Positions 35,127 to 42,826 of a stretch of DNA of 64,000 nucleotides are shown here, in pieces. The stretch comes from Hymenobacter setariae. Lineage in GTDB: Bacteria; Bacteroidota; Bacteroidia; Cytophagales; Hymenobacteraceae. Numbering within the stretch: position 1 is the first letter of the stretch; the number at the start of each line of letters is the position of its first letter. Location of the stretch: NCBI RefSeq assembly GCF_007713685.1, contig NZ_VMRJ01000004.1:345700-409699 (forward strand). The letters run 5' to 3'. The notes beneath the pieces are model-generated. The model did no database searches, was not told the DNA's origin, and worked only from the letters and a program-made list of their open reading frames with translations. Position numbers and translations under genes: made by a program.

Positions 35127-37427
35127 ATGACCAAACGTTTCTCTGCCCTGGCCACTTTGCTGCTGGCAGCGGGCCCAGCCCTGGCCCAAGGGCCCACGGC
35201 ATCGGCCGCAAACGACTTTGCGCAGTGGGTCAACCCGCTCATTGGCACCGATTCGAAGCCAAGCTTGTCGAATGGCAACACCTACCCGGCCATCTGCCTG
35301 CCCTGGGGCATGAACTTCTGGATGCCCCAGACCGGTAAAATGGGTGATGGCTGGGCCTACCAGTACGCGGCCGACAAACTCCGGGGCTTTAAGCAGACGC
35401 ACCAGCCCTCGCCGTGGATGAACGATTACGGCCAATTTGCCATCATGCCCATCACGGGCAAGAAGGTATTTGACCAGGACGCCCGCGCCAGCTGGTACTC
35501 GCACAAGGCCGAGGTGGCCGAGCCCAACTACTACCGCGTGTACTTGGCCGACCACGACGTGACCACCGAAATTGCGCCTACCGAGCGGGCCGCAAGCTTC
35601 CGGTTCACCTTCCCCAAAACGGATAGCGCTTACGTTGTAATTGATGCCCTCGACAAGGGCTCGCACGTGCAGGTGCTGCCGCAGCAGCGCCGCATCGTGG
35701 GCTACACCACCCGCAACACCACCGGCGTGCCCAAGGACTTTAAGAACTACTTCGTGCTGGAGTTCGACCACGACTTCACCAGCACGACCCTGTACCAAGA
35801 CAAAGCGGCTGCAGCGGCCGGCACCCTCGACGTGACGGCCAACCACGCCGGCGCCATCGTGGGCTTCAAAACCCGCAAGGGCGAGCGTGTGAATGCTCAC
35901 GTGGCCTCGTCGTTTATTAGCCCCGAGCAGGCCATTCTTAACCTAGGCGAGATTGGCAAAAAGGACTTGGAAACCGTGCGCCAAGAGGGCCGCACCGCTT
36001 GGAATAAGGCCCTAGGTCGCATCGACATCGAGGGTGGCACCGACGACCAGCGCCGCACGTTCTACTCGTGCCTCTACCGCTCGCTGCTGTTTCCGCGCAA
36101 GCTGTATGAGCTGGATGCCAGCGGCAAAGTAATGCACTACAGCCCCTTCAACGGCCAAGTGCTGCCGGGCTATATGTACACCGACACCGGTTTTTGGGAT
36201 ACGTTCCGGGCGCTGTTCCCTTTCCTGAACCTGATGTACCCCGAGATTAACACCGAGATTCAGCAAGGCCTGGCCAACGACTTCAAGGAAAGCGGCTGGC
36301 TGCCCGAGTGGGGCAGCCCCGGCCTGCGCAATGTGATGGTGGGCAACAACTCGGCTTCGGTAGTGGCCGATGCCTACCTCAAGGGCATTCGGGGCCAGGA
36401 TATGAACGTGCTCTGGGACGCGTTGCAGCACGGTGCCAACAACGCCGGCCCGCTCGACGCCGTGGGCCGCAAGGGCGTGCAGTACTACAACAAGCTCGGC
36501 TACGTACCCTACGACGTTAAAATCAACGAAAACGCCGCTCGCACCCTGGAGTATGCCTACGATGACTTCGCCATTTACCAGCTGGCCAAGTCCCTAGGTC
36601 GCCCCAAAAAGGAAATCAACCTCTACGCCCAGCGCAGCCAAAACTACCGCAAGCTGTTCGACAAAGAGTCGGGCCTGATGCGCGGCAAAAACCAGGATGG
36701 CACCTTCCAGAAGCCATTTAGCCCCTTTAAGTGGGGCGATGCCTTCACCGAGGGCAACAGCCTGCACTACACCTGGTCGGTGTTTCACGACATCCAAGGC
36801 CTGATGGACCTCATGGGCGGCAAGCAGAAGTTTGTGGCTACCCTCGATACCGTGTTTGCCCTACCGCCCGTGTTTGATGATTCGTACTACGGCGGTACCA
36901 TTCACGAAATCAGGGAAATGCAAATTGCTGGCATGGGTAACTATGCGCACGGCAACCAGCCCATCCAGCACATGATTTACCTCTACAACTACGCCGGCCA
37001 GCCCTGGAAGGCGCAGTATTGGCTGCGTGAGGTGATGAACCGCCTGTACCTGCCCACCTCGGACGGCTACTGCGGCGACGAAGACAACGGCCAGACTTCG
37101 GCTTGGTACGTGTTCTCGGCCCTAGGCTTCTACCCCGTGTGCCCGGCCGTAAACCAGTACGTGCTTGGCGCGCCGCTCTTCCCGAAGGCTACCCTGCACC
37201 TGCCCGGCGGCAAAGACGTGGTGCTGAACGCCCCCCAGAACTCGGCCACCAACCGCTATGTGAACCAGCTGACGCTGAACGGCCAAGCCTACGATAAGAA
37301 CTACCTAGAATTCGAGACCCTGAAGCAAGGTGCTACGCTCAACTTTGAGATGAGCGCTACGCCTAATAAGACGCGCGGCACCTCGGCAGAGGCTGCGCCT
37401 TACTCATTCTCTAAAGCTAAAAAGTAG
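35127..37427 (+). CDS. Second GH92 alpha-mannosidase, exported
   Basis: A 766-residue enzyme. A TTG at 35088 is in frame, but ATG 35127 starts a clean signal peptide (TKRFSALATLLLAAGPALAQ). GH92 features: WVNPLIGTDSKPSLSNGNTYP at the start, FTEGNSLHYTW in the acid region and GDEDNGQTSAWY in the base region. Compared with the other GH92 (EGNAWQYTW, GNEDCGQ), residues around the +1 site differ, so a different linkage is likely. It is third in the susC-susD-peptidase-GH92-GH125 row. The 120-base gap before it holds no clear promoter. Confidence 0.92.
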   Translation: MTKRFSALATLLLAAGPALAQGPTASAANDFAQWVNPLIGTDSKPSLSNGNTYPAICLPWGMNFWMPQTGKMGDGWAYQYAADKLRGFKQTHQPSPWMNDYGQFAIMPITGKKVFDQDARASWYSHKAEVAEPNYYRVYLADHDVTTEIAPTERAASFRFTFPKTDSAYVVIDALDKGSHVQVLPQQRRIVGYTTRNTTGVPKDFKNYFVLEFDHDFTSTTLYQDKAAAAAGTLDVTANHAGAIVGFKTRKGERVNAHVASSFISPEQAILNLGEIGKKDLETVRQEGRTAWNKALGRIDIEGGTDDQRRTFYSCLYRSLLFPRKLYELDASGKVMHYSPFNGQVLPGYMYTDTGFWDTFRALFPFLNLMYPEINTEIQQGLANDFKESGWLPEWGSPGLRNVMVGNNSASVVADAYLKGIRGQDMNVLWDALQHGANNAGPLDAVGRKGVQYYNKLGYVPYDVKINENAARTLEYAYDDFAIYQLAKSLGRPKKEINLYAQRSQNYRKLFDKESGLMRGKNQDGTFQKPFSPFKWGDAFTEGNSLHYTWSVFHDIQGLMDLMGGKQKFVATLDTVFALPPVFDDSYYGGTIHEIREMQIAGMGNYAHGNQPIQHMIYLYNYAGQPWKAQYWLREVMNRLYLPTSDGYCGDEDNGQTSAWYVFSALGFYPVCPAVNQYVLGAPLFPKATLHLPGGKDVVLNAPQNSATNRYVNQLTLNGQAYDKNYLEFETLKQGATLNFEMSATPNKTRGTSAEAAPYSFSKAKK

Positions 37428-37433
37428 TTTTTT

Positions 37434-37533
37434 AACGTCCGTCGTGCTCAGTTGGCAAGCCGCTTGCCGAAGCATCTAGCGAGATACTTCGGTAGGTGAA
37501 CGCTAGATGAGCATGACGGACGTTCTATTTTTA
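37434..37533 (+). terminator. Branched hairpin terminator between GH92 and GH125
   Basis: The outer stem 37434-37450 / 37508-37524 (17 pairs, one G-U) encloses two further stems: GGCAAG/CTTGCC (37454-37468) and TCTAGCG/CGCTAGA (37475-37507). A T-rich tract follows. It is larger than a plain terminator and may also serve to stabilise the upstream mRNA. Confidence 0.6.
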
Positions 37534-37561
37534 CCCGGATTTCTGCTACCCACCCCTTTAT

Positions 37562-38983
37562 ATGAATCGTCGCACGTTCGTTCAACAAGCTTCTTTGCTC
37601 ACGGGCAGTCTCGCCTTGCCTTCCACCATTTTTGCCGCCGCGGCGCCCGCTTTTCCAGTGGTGCGGCCGGTAGCTGCCAAGCGCCGGTTTCGCAGCAAGG
37701 CCGTGGAGGCGGCCATCACCGAGTTTAAGAAAAAGGTGAAAGACCCCGAGCTAGGCTGGCTCTTCGACAACTGCTTTCCGAGTACCCTCGACACCACCGT
37801 AACCTACGCCCAAACGGGCGGCCGTCCCGATACCTACGTCATTACGGGCGACATCGACGCCATGTGGCTGCGCGACTCGTCGGCCCAGGTGTGGCCCTAT
37901 TTGCAGCTCATCGACAAAGACCCCGAGCTGCGCAACCTGATAGCGGGCGTTATCAACCGCCAGACGCGCTGCGTTATCAAAGACCCCTATGCCAACGCCT
38001 TTTATGGCGACGACACCAAGGTGGGTGAGTGGAAAACGGACAAAACCGCCATGCAGCCCGGCGTGCACGAGCGCAAGTGGGAAATCGACTCGCTCTGTTA
38101 CCCCATCCGCCTGGCTTACCATTACTGGAAGAAAACTGGCGACAAGCAACCCTTCGATGCGCAGTGGCAGCAGGCCGTCAAGACCACGCTGCAAACCTTC
38201 CGGGCCCAGCAGCGCAAAAACGGCCTAGGTCCCTATCACTTCCAGCGCGAGACCACTAACGCCACCGATACCCAGCCCATGAAGGGCTACGGCTACCCAG
38301 TGCGGCCGGTAGGCCTTATTTGCTCGGCTTTCCGCCCCAGCGACGACGCCACGCTCTACTCTTTCTTGGTACCCAGTAACTTCTTTGCGGTGGCCAGCAT
38401 GCGCCAAGCCGCCGAAATGCTGACTGCGCTAGCTCCGGCCGAAGCTGCCACTGCCAAGGACTGCACCGCTCTGGCTGATGAGGTAGAAAAGGCGCTGCGC
38501 GAGCACGCCGTAGTGAACCACCCCCAGCATGGCAAAATCTACGCCTACGAGGTCGATGGCTTTGGCAGCCAAATACTCATGGACGATGCCAACGTGCCCA
38601 GCCTGGTAGCCCTCCCCTACCTAGGCGCTATGCCCACCACCGACCCCATCTACCAGAACACCCGCAAGTTCTTGCTTTCGGAGGCCAACCCTTTCTTCTT
38701 CAAGGGCACGGCGGCCGAGGGCATCGGCGGCCCGCACGTGGGCCAGGACATGATTTGGCCCATTGCCATTACCACCCGCGGCCTCACTAGCACCGACGAC
38801 GCCGAAATCCGGGCCTGCATTCAGAGCCTCAAGGCCACGCACGCGGGCACGGGCTACATGCACGAGTCGTTCCACAAAGACGACCCCAAGAAGTTCACCC
38901 GCTCGTGGTTTGCCTGGGCCAATACGCTGTTCGGCGAGTTCCTCTGGAAAGTGTACCAGGAAAAGCCGCAGCTACTGGCCTAG
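37562..38983 (+). CDS. GH125 exo-alpha-1,6-mannosidase
   Basis: A 473-residue enzyme of GH125 (Mug157-like). The N-terminal RRTFVQQASLLTGSLAL looks like a Tat-type signal, ending near IFAAAAP. Conserved segments: FDNCFPSTLDTTV, YVITGDIDAMWLRDSSAQVWPYL (with the catalytic Asp), IKDPYANAFY, and the late GGPHVGQDMIWPIAI. GH125 removes alpha-1,6-linked mannose, which complements the GH92 enzymes. The stop codon is embedded in a CCTAGG hexamer (38979-38984), and a strong two-way terminator follows. Confidence 0.93.
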   Translation: MNRRTFVQQASLLTGSLALPSTIFAAAAPAFPVVRPVAAKRRFRSKAVEAAITEFKKKVKDPELGWLFDNCFPSTLDTTVTYAQTGGRPDTYVITGDIDAMWLRDSSAQVWPYLQLIDKDPELRNLIAGVINRQTRCVIKDPYANAFYGDDTKVGEWKTDKTAMQPGVHERKWEIDSLCYPIRLAYHYWKKTGDKQPFDAQWQQAVKTTLQTFRAQQRKNGLGPYHFQRETTNATDTQPMKGYGYPVRPVGLICSAFRPSDDATLYSFLVPSNFFAVASMRQAAEMLTALAPAEAATAKDCTALADEVEKALREHAVVNHPQHGKIYAYEVDGFGSQILMDDANVPSLVALPYLGAMPTTDPIYQNTRKFLLSEANPFFFKGTAAEGIGGPHVGQDMIWPIAITTRGLTSTDDAEIRACIQSLKATHAGTGYMHESFHKDDPKKFTRSWFAWANTLFGEFLWKVYQEKPQLLA

Positions 38984-39076
38984 GTCGGTTATAGCTTGCT
39001 TTCTGAGACCTTAGTGCAACAAAGCAACAAGTCGAATTAGCAGCGCAAATACTTGCCTATTTGGGCAGCCAAAAGC

Positions 39077-39147
39077 AAAAAGCCGACTAGCCACTTCCAC
39101 CGTCCCCTTGCTGTAGGGATACGGCGGAAGTGGCTAGTCGGCTTTTT
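39077..39147. terminator. Two-way terminator, 22-bp perfect stem
   Basis: Arms 39077-39098 and 39126-39147 are perfectly complementary, with A and T runs at the outer ends. The loop holds a further TCCC/GGGA pair. It separates GH125 from the convergent flavoprotein. Confidence 0.85.
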
Positions 39148-39150
39148 CGG

Positions 39151-40056
39151 CTACGCTTCGAAGATTAATTCCCGATTGAGCGCGGCCCCTGCCATCATGC
39201 CAGCGGCTACAGCCGCACCTACGGCCCGCATGGGGCTGGTAGCATCGCCCGCCGCATAGATACCCGGCACGCTCGTTTTCTGCATGTTATCAACCTTGAG
39301 GTGGCCTGTTTCGGAGTGCGTGCAGCCCAGCGCTTGGGGCAGGGCGCAGTGCTGCTCGAAGGGCAGCCGGGCATATAGCGCGGCCAGTGGCACCGTGCGG
39401 CCATCGGCTAGGTCTAGGTGGGTCAAGTAGCCCTCTTGATGCACTAGCTGCCGCAGGGGCGTTTCTTCTATGGCGATGCCGCGGGCGCCTAGCTGCTGCC
39501 GCTGCGCGGGCGACAAGGTGGCGGGGCCATTGGTGAAAATGGTCAGCTTATCGGTCCAATTGCGGATGAGCGGTCCCATCTCGGCCGCCACCTCACCATT
39601 GGCCAAGATGCCGGTGGGCTGCTCCCGGTACTCGTAGCCGTGGCAGTACGGGCAGTGAATAGCCGAAATACCCCAGCATTCGGCGAAGCCTGGCAGGTCC
39701 GGCATTAGGTCACGAATACCTGTGGCAAACAATAGTTTGCGCGCTTGAATAACGGCTCCGCTATCCGTCTCAACGGTAAACTGGCCGTTCTCGCCCGTAG
39801 CTGCTATGGCCAGTTCCTGACGTAGCTGCACGGTAGGATACGCCAGCACTTGCTCGTGGGCCACTGCTGCCAGGGCTGCGGGCGTACTACCATCTCGTGT
39901 CAAAAAATTGTGCGAGTGGGGCGTTTGCTGGTTGCAGGGCTTACCGCTGTCCAGCACTACTACACGGCGTAGGGCGCGCCCTAGGGCTAGCGCAGCTGAC
40001 AGCCCCGCGTAGCTGCCGCCAATAATAAGTACATCTGCTAGTTTGGAATCGCTCAT
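39151..40056 (-). CDS. Thioredoxin-reductase-like FAD/NAD(P)H oxidoreductase
   Basis: A 301-residue flavoprotein with FAD-binding IGGSYAGLSAALALGRA (residues ~12-28) and a redox pair C135-P-Y-C138 within the NADPH domain, as in thioredoxin reductase-like proteins. The last motif GIYAAGDATSPMRAVGAA closes the FAD site. It probably reduces a dithiol protein or a related small substrate. The gene stands alone; its own promoter (40203-40231) has inverted TGCAACA/TGTTGCA elements around it, so redox or oxidant-dependent regulation is possible. Confidence 0.88.
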   Translation of the reverse strand: MSDSKLADVLIIGGSYAGLSAALALGRALRRVVVLDSGKPCNQQTPHSHNFLTRDGSTPAALAAVAHEQVLAYPTVQLRQELAIAATGENGQFTVETDSGAVIQARKLLFATGIRDLMPDLPGFAECWGISAIHCPYCHGYEYREQPTGILANGEVAAEMGPLIRNWTDKLTIFTNGPATLSPAQRQQLGARGIAIEETPLRQLVHQEGYLTHLDLADGRTVPLAALYARLPFEQHCALPQALGCTHSETGHLKVDNMQKTSVPGIYAAGDATSPMRAVGAAVAAGMMAGAALNRELIFEA

Positions 40057-40202
40057 CTTGTAAGCCTTTGTAAGATAATAGTATGTGTAATCGCAGCCGC
40101 TGCTTTACCTAGCCGGCGGCAAGTAACTTGTCTACTTAGGCAAGCCGGTCTTGCTTACTCCTACAAGTCCTTGCATTGAATACCTCGAAGGCTGCCGCGC
40201 TG

Positions 40203-40231
40203 CAAAAGTAGCATGCCACATAATAATGCAA
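40203..40231 (-). promoter_or_regulatory. Promoter of the thioredoxin-reductase-like gene
   Basis: On the minus strand, TTG (40231-40229), an 18-base spacer, then TACTTTTG (40210-40203), which fits TTG-N17-23-TAnnTTTG. The leader would be about 140 bases. A TGCAACA element (40228-40234) overlaps the -33 region. Confidence 0.55.
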
Positions 40232-40243
40232 CAACGTTTCATA

Positions 40244-40278
40244 TTGTTTAAAATAAACAAATTTTTTGCCTATTTTTG
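40244..40278 (+). promoter_or_regulatory. Rightward promoter without an evident gene
   Basis: TTG (40244-40246), a 24-base AT-rich spacer, then TATTTTTG (40271-40278), exact TAnnTTTG. TTGCAA direct repeats and TGTTGCA lie just downstream. It points away from the thioredoxin-reductase-like gene. Confidence 0.45.
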
Positions 40279-40283
40279 CAATA

Positions 40284-40461
40284 ATGTTGCAAATTGATGC
40301 TATGCCCGTTTTGAAGATTGGTTAGGGATGCAGGGCACCTAGGCAACCCTGCCTATAGGCGTTAACAAGCGGTAGGCGCGCCTCACCGCTTTCCGATTCT
40401 TTTCTCTGGTTTGGTTTTAGAGAAAGCGCGAACAGACCCTGGCTTTTAGCTGGGGTTTGTT
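40284..40461 (+). ncRNA. Candidate structured RNA with a 13-codon ORF and four hairpins
   Basis: Behind the TATTTTTG promoter is a small ORF (40284-40325, MLQIDAMPVLKIG), then four stem-loops in a row: 40330-40352 (GCAGGG/CCCTGC), 40367-40391 (AAGCGGT/ACCGCTT), 40401-40425 (TTTCTCT/AGAGAAA) and 40431-40461 (AAC/GTT, CCC/GGG, GCT/AGC). No protein gene lies downstream on this strand, since the next gene is convergent. It may be a small RNA, or the leader of a lost gene. It matches no RNA family I know. Confidence 0.3.
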
Positions 40462-40516
40462 TGCCGCGCGGGCCTCGGAATATGCACGATACAAAGCCCG
40501 TTGGGGGTAACGCCGC

Positions 40517-42112
40517 CTAGGCGAGCGGGCCTGCGAGTGGTAGTGTAACGGTGAAAGTAGAGCCTACCCCTAATTGGCTCTGTACTGTGAGCGTACCGCC
40601 TACATTATCTACCATTTTCTTGACCATGTACAGCCCTACTCCCGAGCCCGGCACGTGGCTGTGCAGGCGCTTGAACAGCTGGAACAAAGCCTTTTGCTGC
40701 TGCTCACTCAGCCCTAGACCGTTGTCTTGCACTTCCAGGGCTAGGTAGCCTGGGGCTGTGCGGCGGCTGCGCAGGTGTATCAGCGGTGGCCGTTCGGGCG
40801 ACCGATATTTGATGGCGTTGGAAAGAAAATTATAAAAGATGCTACGCAACAGCTTGGGCGATGCCAACAGCTGCGAGCACTCGGCCAAGTCCACGGTGAG
40901 TGTGGCGCGAGCAGCGGTGAGTTCGGGTAGGATGTCGAGGCGCACGGCCTCGACTAGGGCCGACAGCTCAACCAGCTCGGTAGCGTGTTTTAGAGCCTCG
41001 GGTTGTATCCGCGTCACCTCGGTGAGGTACCCTAGGGTTTGCTGAAAGCGCGCTACGGCGCCATCCATCAGTCCGAGTAGGCGGGGCACTAGCTCGGCTT
41101 GCCAGGCTTCGACGGGCAGCTCTTGGCGCAGGGCCGACAGCAGTCCTTCAATATTGGCGATGGGCGCCCGTAGGTCGTGCGACGCTGAATACACGAACGT
41201 ATCCAGGTCGACATTGGTACGCGTGAGGCGCGTATTAATGGAGGCCAGCTCCCGGTTGGCCGCCTCTACCTGCTGGCGAGCCAGCACCCGCTCGGTCGTA
41301 TCAACCAAAAAAGCCAGAATACCATGCGTTTTTCCCTGCTCATCAGTTAGGGGCTGGTAAGTGAAGTCTATGTATCGCTGCTCGGATTGGCCAGTGGTAT
41401 AGTCAAATAGCTGCACCGAATGGTCGGTGCCCGTGAAAGGCTGGCCCGTTGCGTAAACCTGGTCGAGCAGGTCGATAAACCCTTGGGCTACTAGCTCCGG
41501 CATCACATGGGCTACGCGCTGGCCGACCTCAGCCCGGTGGGCCGATAACACCTGGTACCGGTCGTTGAAGGATACATAGTGATGCTCGGGGCCGCTGAGT
41601 GTGGCTACCGCAGCGGGCACCTGCCGCAATAGCTGCTGCAGCAGGCTTTGCTGCACCGCCAGCAGGGCTGGACGTTTATCCTCATTGCTAGGCGTGGGTG
41701 CTGCTGCCGAGTGAGGCTGGCTGCCGGCATAGGTCAGGCTGACTACCAGCAGCTGCTCATACCGCTGAGCAGCCCAAACGGAATAGCCCATTAGCCCATC
41801 GTGCTGAAAACAGTCGGAGCAGCAAGCTATTTGGCCCGCCAAAAACGCATTGCGATAAAAGACGAATGCACCGGACGCTATGGCCGGAAAAAGCGTCAGC
41901 AACGAAGCTTGCGGCCGCTCGGGTAGCCGCAATAGTTGCTGAGCCGCCGCATTGAGTTGTACCAAGTTAAAATCGGTAATTTCTTTCCCCCTAGCGTTGT
42001 ACACCGGCCGCAGCAGTAGCATGGCGGTTGGTGTACAAGTCAGCAGCACATCTACCAACCCGGCTGGATTAGTGGCGCTGTCCTGCGATAGAGAGAGAGG
42101 GAAAGCCGCCAT
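40517..42112 (-). CDS. PAS-domain sensor histidine kinase
   Basis: A 531-residue soluble kinase. Two PAS-like domains (residues ~20-130 and ~155-275) precede a coiled linker, a HisKA domain with phospho-acceptor H312 (SASHDLRAPI) and an HATPase_c domain (FYNFLSNAIKYRSPER, EVQDNGLGLSEQ, GSGVGLYMVKKMV). No receiver domain or adjacent regulator, so its partner is elsewhere. The first PAS contains a cysteine cluster (C97, C98, C101) that could bind a metal or act in redox sensing. No membrane segment. Confidence 0.92.
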   Translation of the reverse strand: MAAFPLSLSQDSATNPAGLVDVLLTCTPTAMLLLRPVYNARGKEITDFNLVQLNAAAQQLLRLPERPQASLLTLFPAIASGAFVFYRNAFLAGQIACCSDCFQHDGLMGYSVWAAQRYEQLLVVSLTYAGSQPHSAAAPTPSNEDKRPALLAVQQSLLQQLLRQVPAAVATLSGPEHHYVSFNDRYQVLSAHRAEVGQRVAHVMPELVAQGFIDLLDQVYATGQPFTGTDHSVQLFDYTTGQSEQRYIDFTYQPLTDEQGKTHGILAFLVDTTERVLARQQVEAANRELASINTRLTRTNVDLDTFVYSASHDLRAPIANIEGLLSALRQELPVEAWQAELVPRLLGLMDGAVARFQQTLGYLTEVTRIQPEALKHATELVELSALVEAVRLDILPELTAARATLTVDLAECSQLLASPKLLRSIFYNFLSNAIKYRSPERPPLIHLRSRRTAPGYLALEVQDNGLGLSEQQQKALFQLFKRLHSHVPGSGVGLYMVKKMVDNVGGTLTVQSQLGVGSTFTVTLPLAGPLA

Positions 42113-42498
42113 GGGAGGATAAAGAGAGCAAGGATTGCGCCGACGAAGATACTCGGATAAACCGCTTAGGCTTACTGTTATTAAGGCATTAGCACTAAGT
42201 TTTTTACTCTTTTTACCTAGAATAATACCGAAGTGTTACTGACGAGCTGCCGGGACAGCGCCGAAGGGTAGCTGCTGCTTGCGCTAAGTAAATGCTACCT
42301 AGGTGGGTACCACATGAATCTCTTGGCCTACTGCCGGGCCACTGCTAGATTCTAGCAGGCGCTACCATCCGCAGGCACAGCCATATGCATACGTGTGTGC
42401 CGCAACCGTATCTAACCGCGCGCGTTGGGTTACGTGCGGCAAGAAGATTCTCTTAGTTCGAACGTACCTACCCGTCGCTTTTTCCCGCGCAGCCCTCA
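42113..42498. other. Intergenic region, 386 bases
   Basis: No gene recognised. It holds a short palindrome CTGCTAGATTCTAGCAG (42342-42358) and one CCTAGG. It lies between divergent genes, so it should contain promoters, but no exact TAnnTTTG pair stands out. Confidence 0.4.
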
Positions 42499-42711
42499 AT
42501 GGACAATGCTTTTATTCTGGATTTTTTGCGGCGCCTAGCTGCCAATAATAACACGGCTTGGATGCAAGAGCACCGCGCCGACTACCTGCGCGCCCGCGAC
42601 AATTTTGCTGACTTGGTAGCCGAGGTAATTCGCCAAGCCACGCCGATAGCGCCCGAATTGGCCGAGCTCACGCCCGCGCAGGCGATGTTTCGCTTGCATA
42701 AAAACGACTGA
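42499..42711 (+). pseudogene. DUF2461 protein, N-terminal fragment cut off by insertion
   Basis: A 70-residue frame reading FILDFLRRLAANNNTAWMQEHR at the start and ending MFRLHKND. It matches the N-terminal third of DUF2461 (TIGR02453) proteins, which run to about 220 residues and continue after the FRIxRDxRFS motif at exactly the point where this one stops. The tyrosine recombinase gene follows 115 bases later. The remaining two thirds are not present in the window. I infer that a mobile element integrated here, or that integration followed by deletion removed the rest. Confidence 0.7.
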
Positions 42712-42826
42712 GCTATAAAAGCGCCCTTGCAGACTGGAAAAGCATTTTTAGTTTCAATCGGGATACAAATTTTGGGGTTATAGGATACAGAGTCGACATT
42801 TGCAGTCTGATTTAACCTCCTTGTTC

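Noticed and set aside
35046..35900. 284-codon open frame antisense to the second GH92
   Set aside because: Its composition (Val/Gly/His-rich) is typical of antisense reading of this codon usage; the GH92 motifs are on the plus strand.
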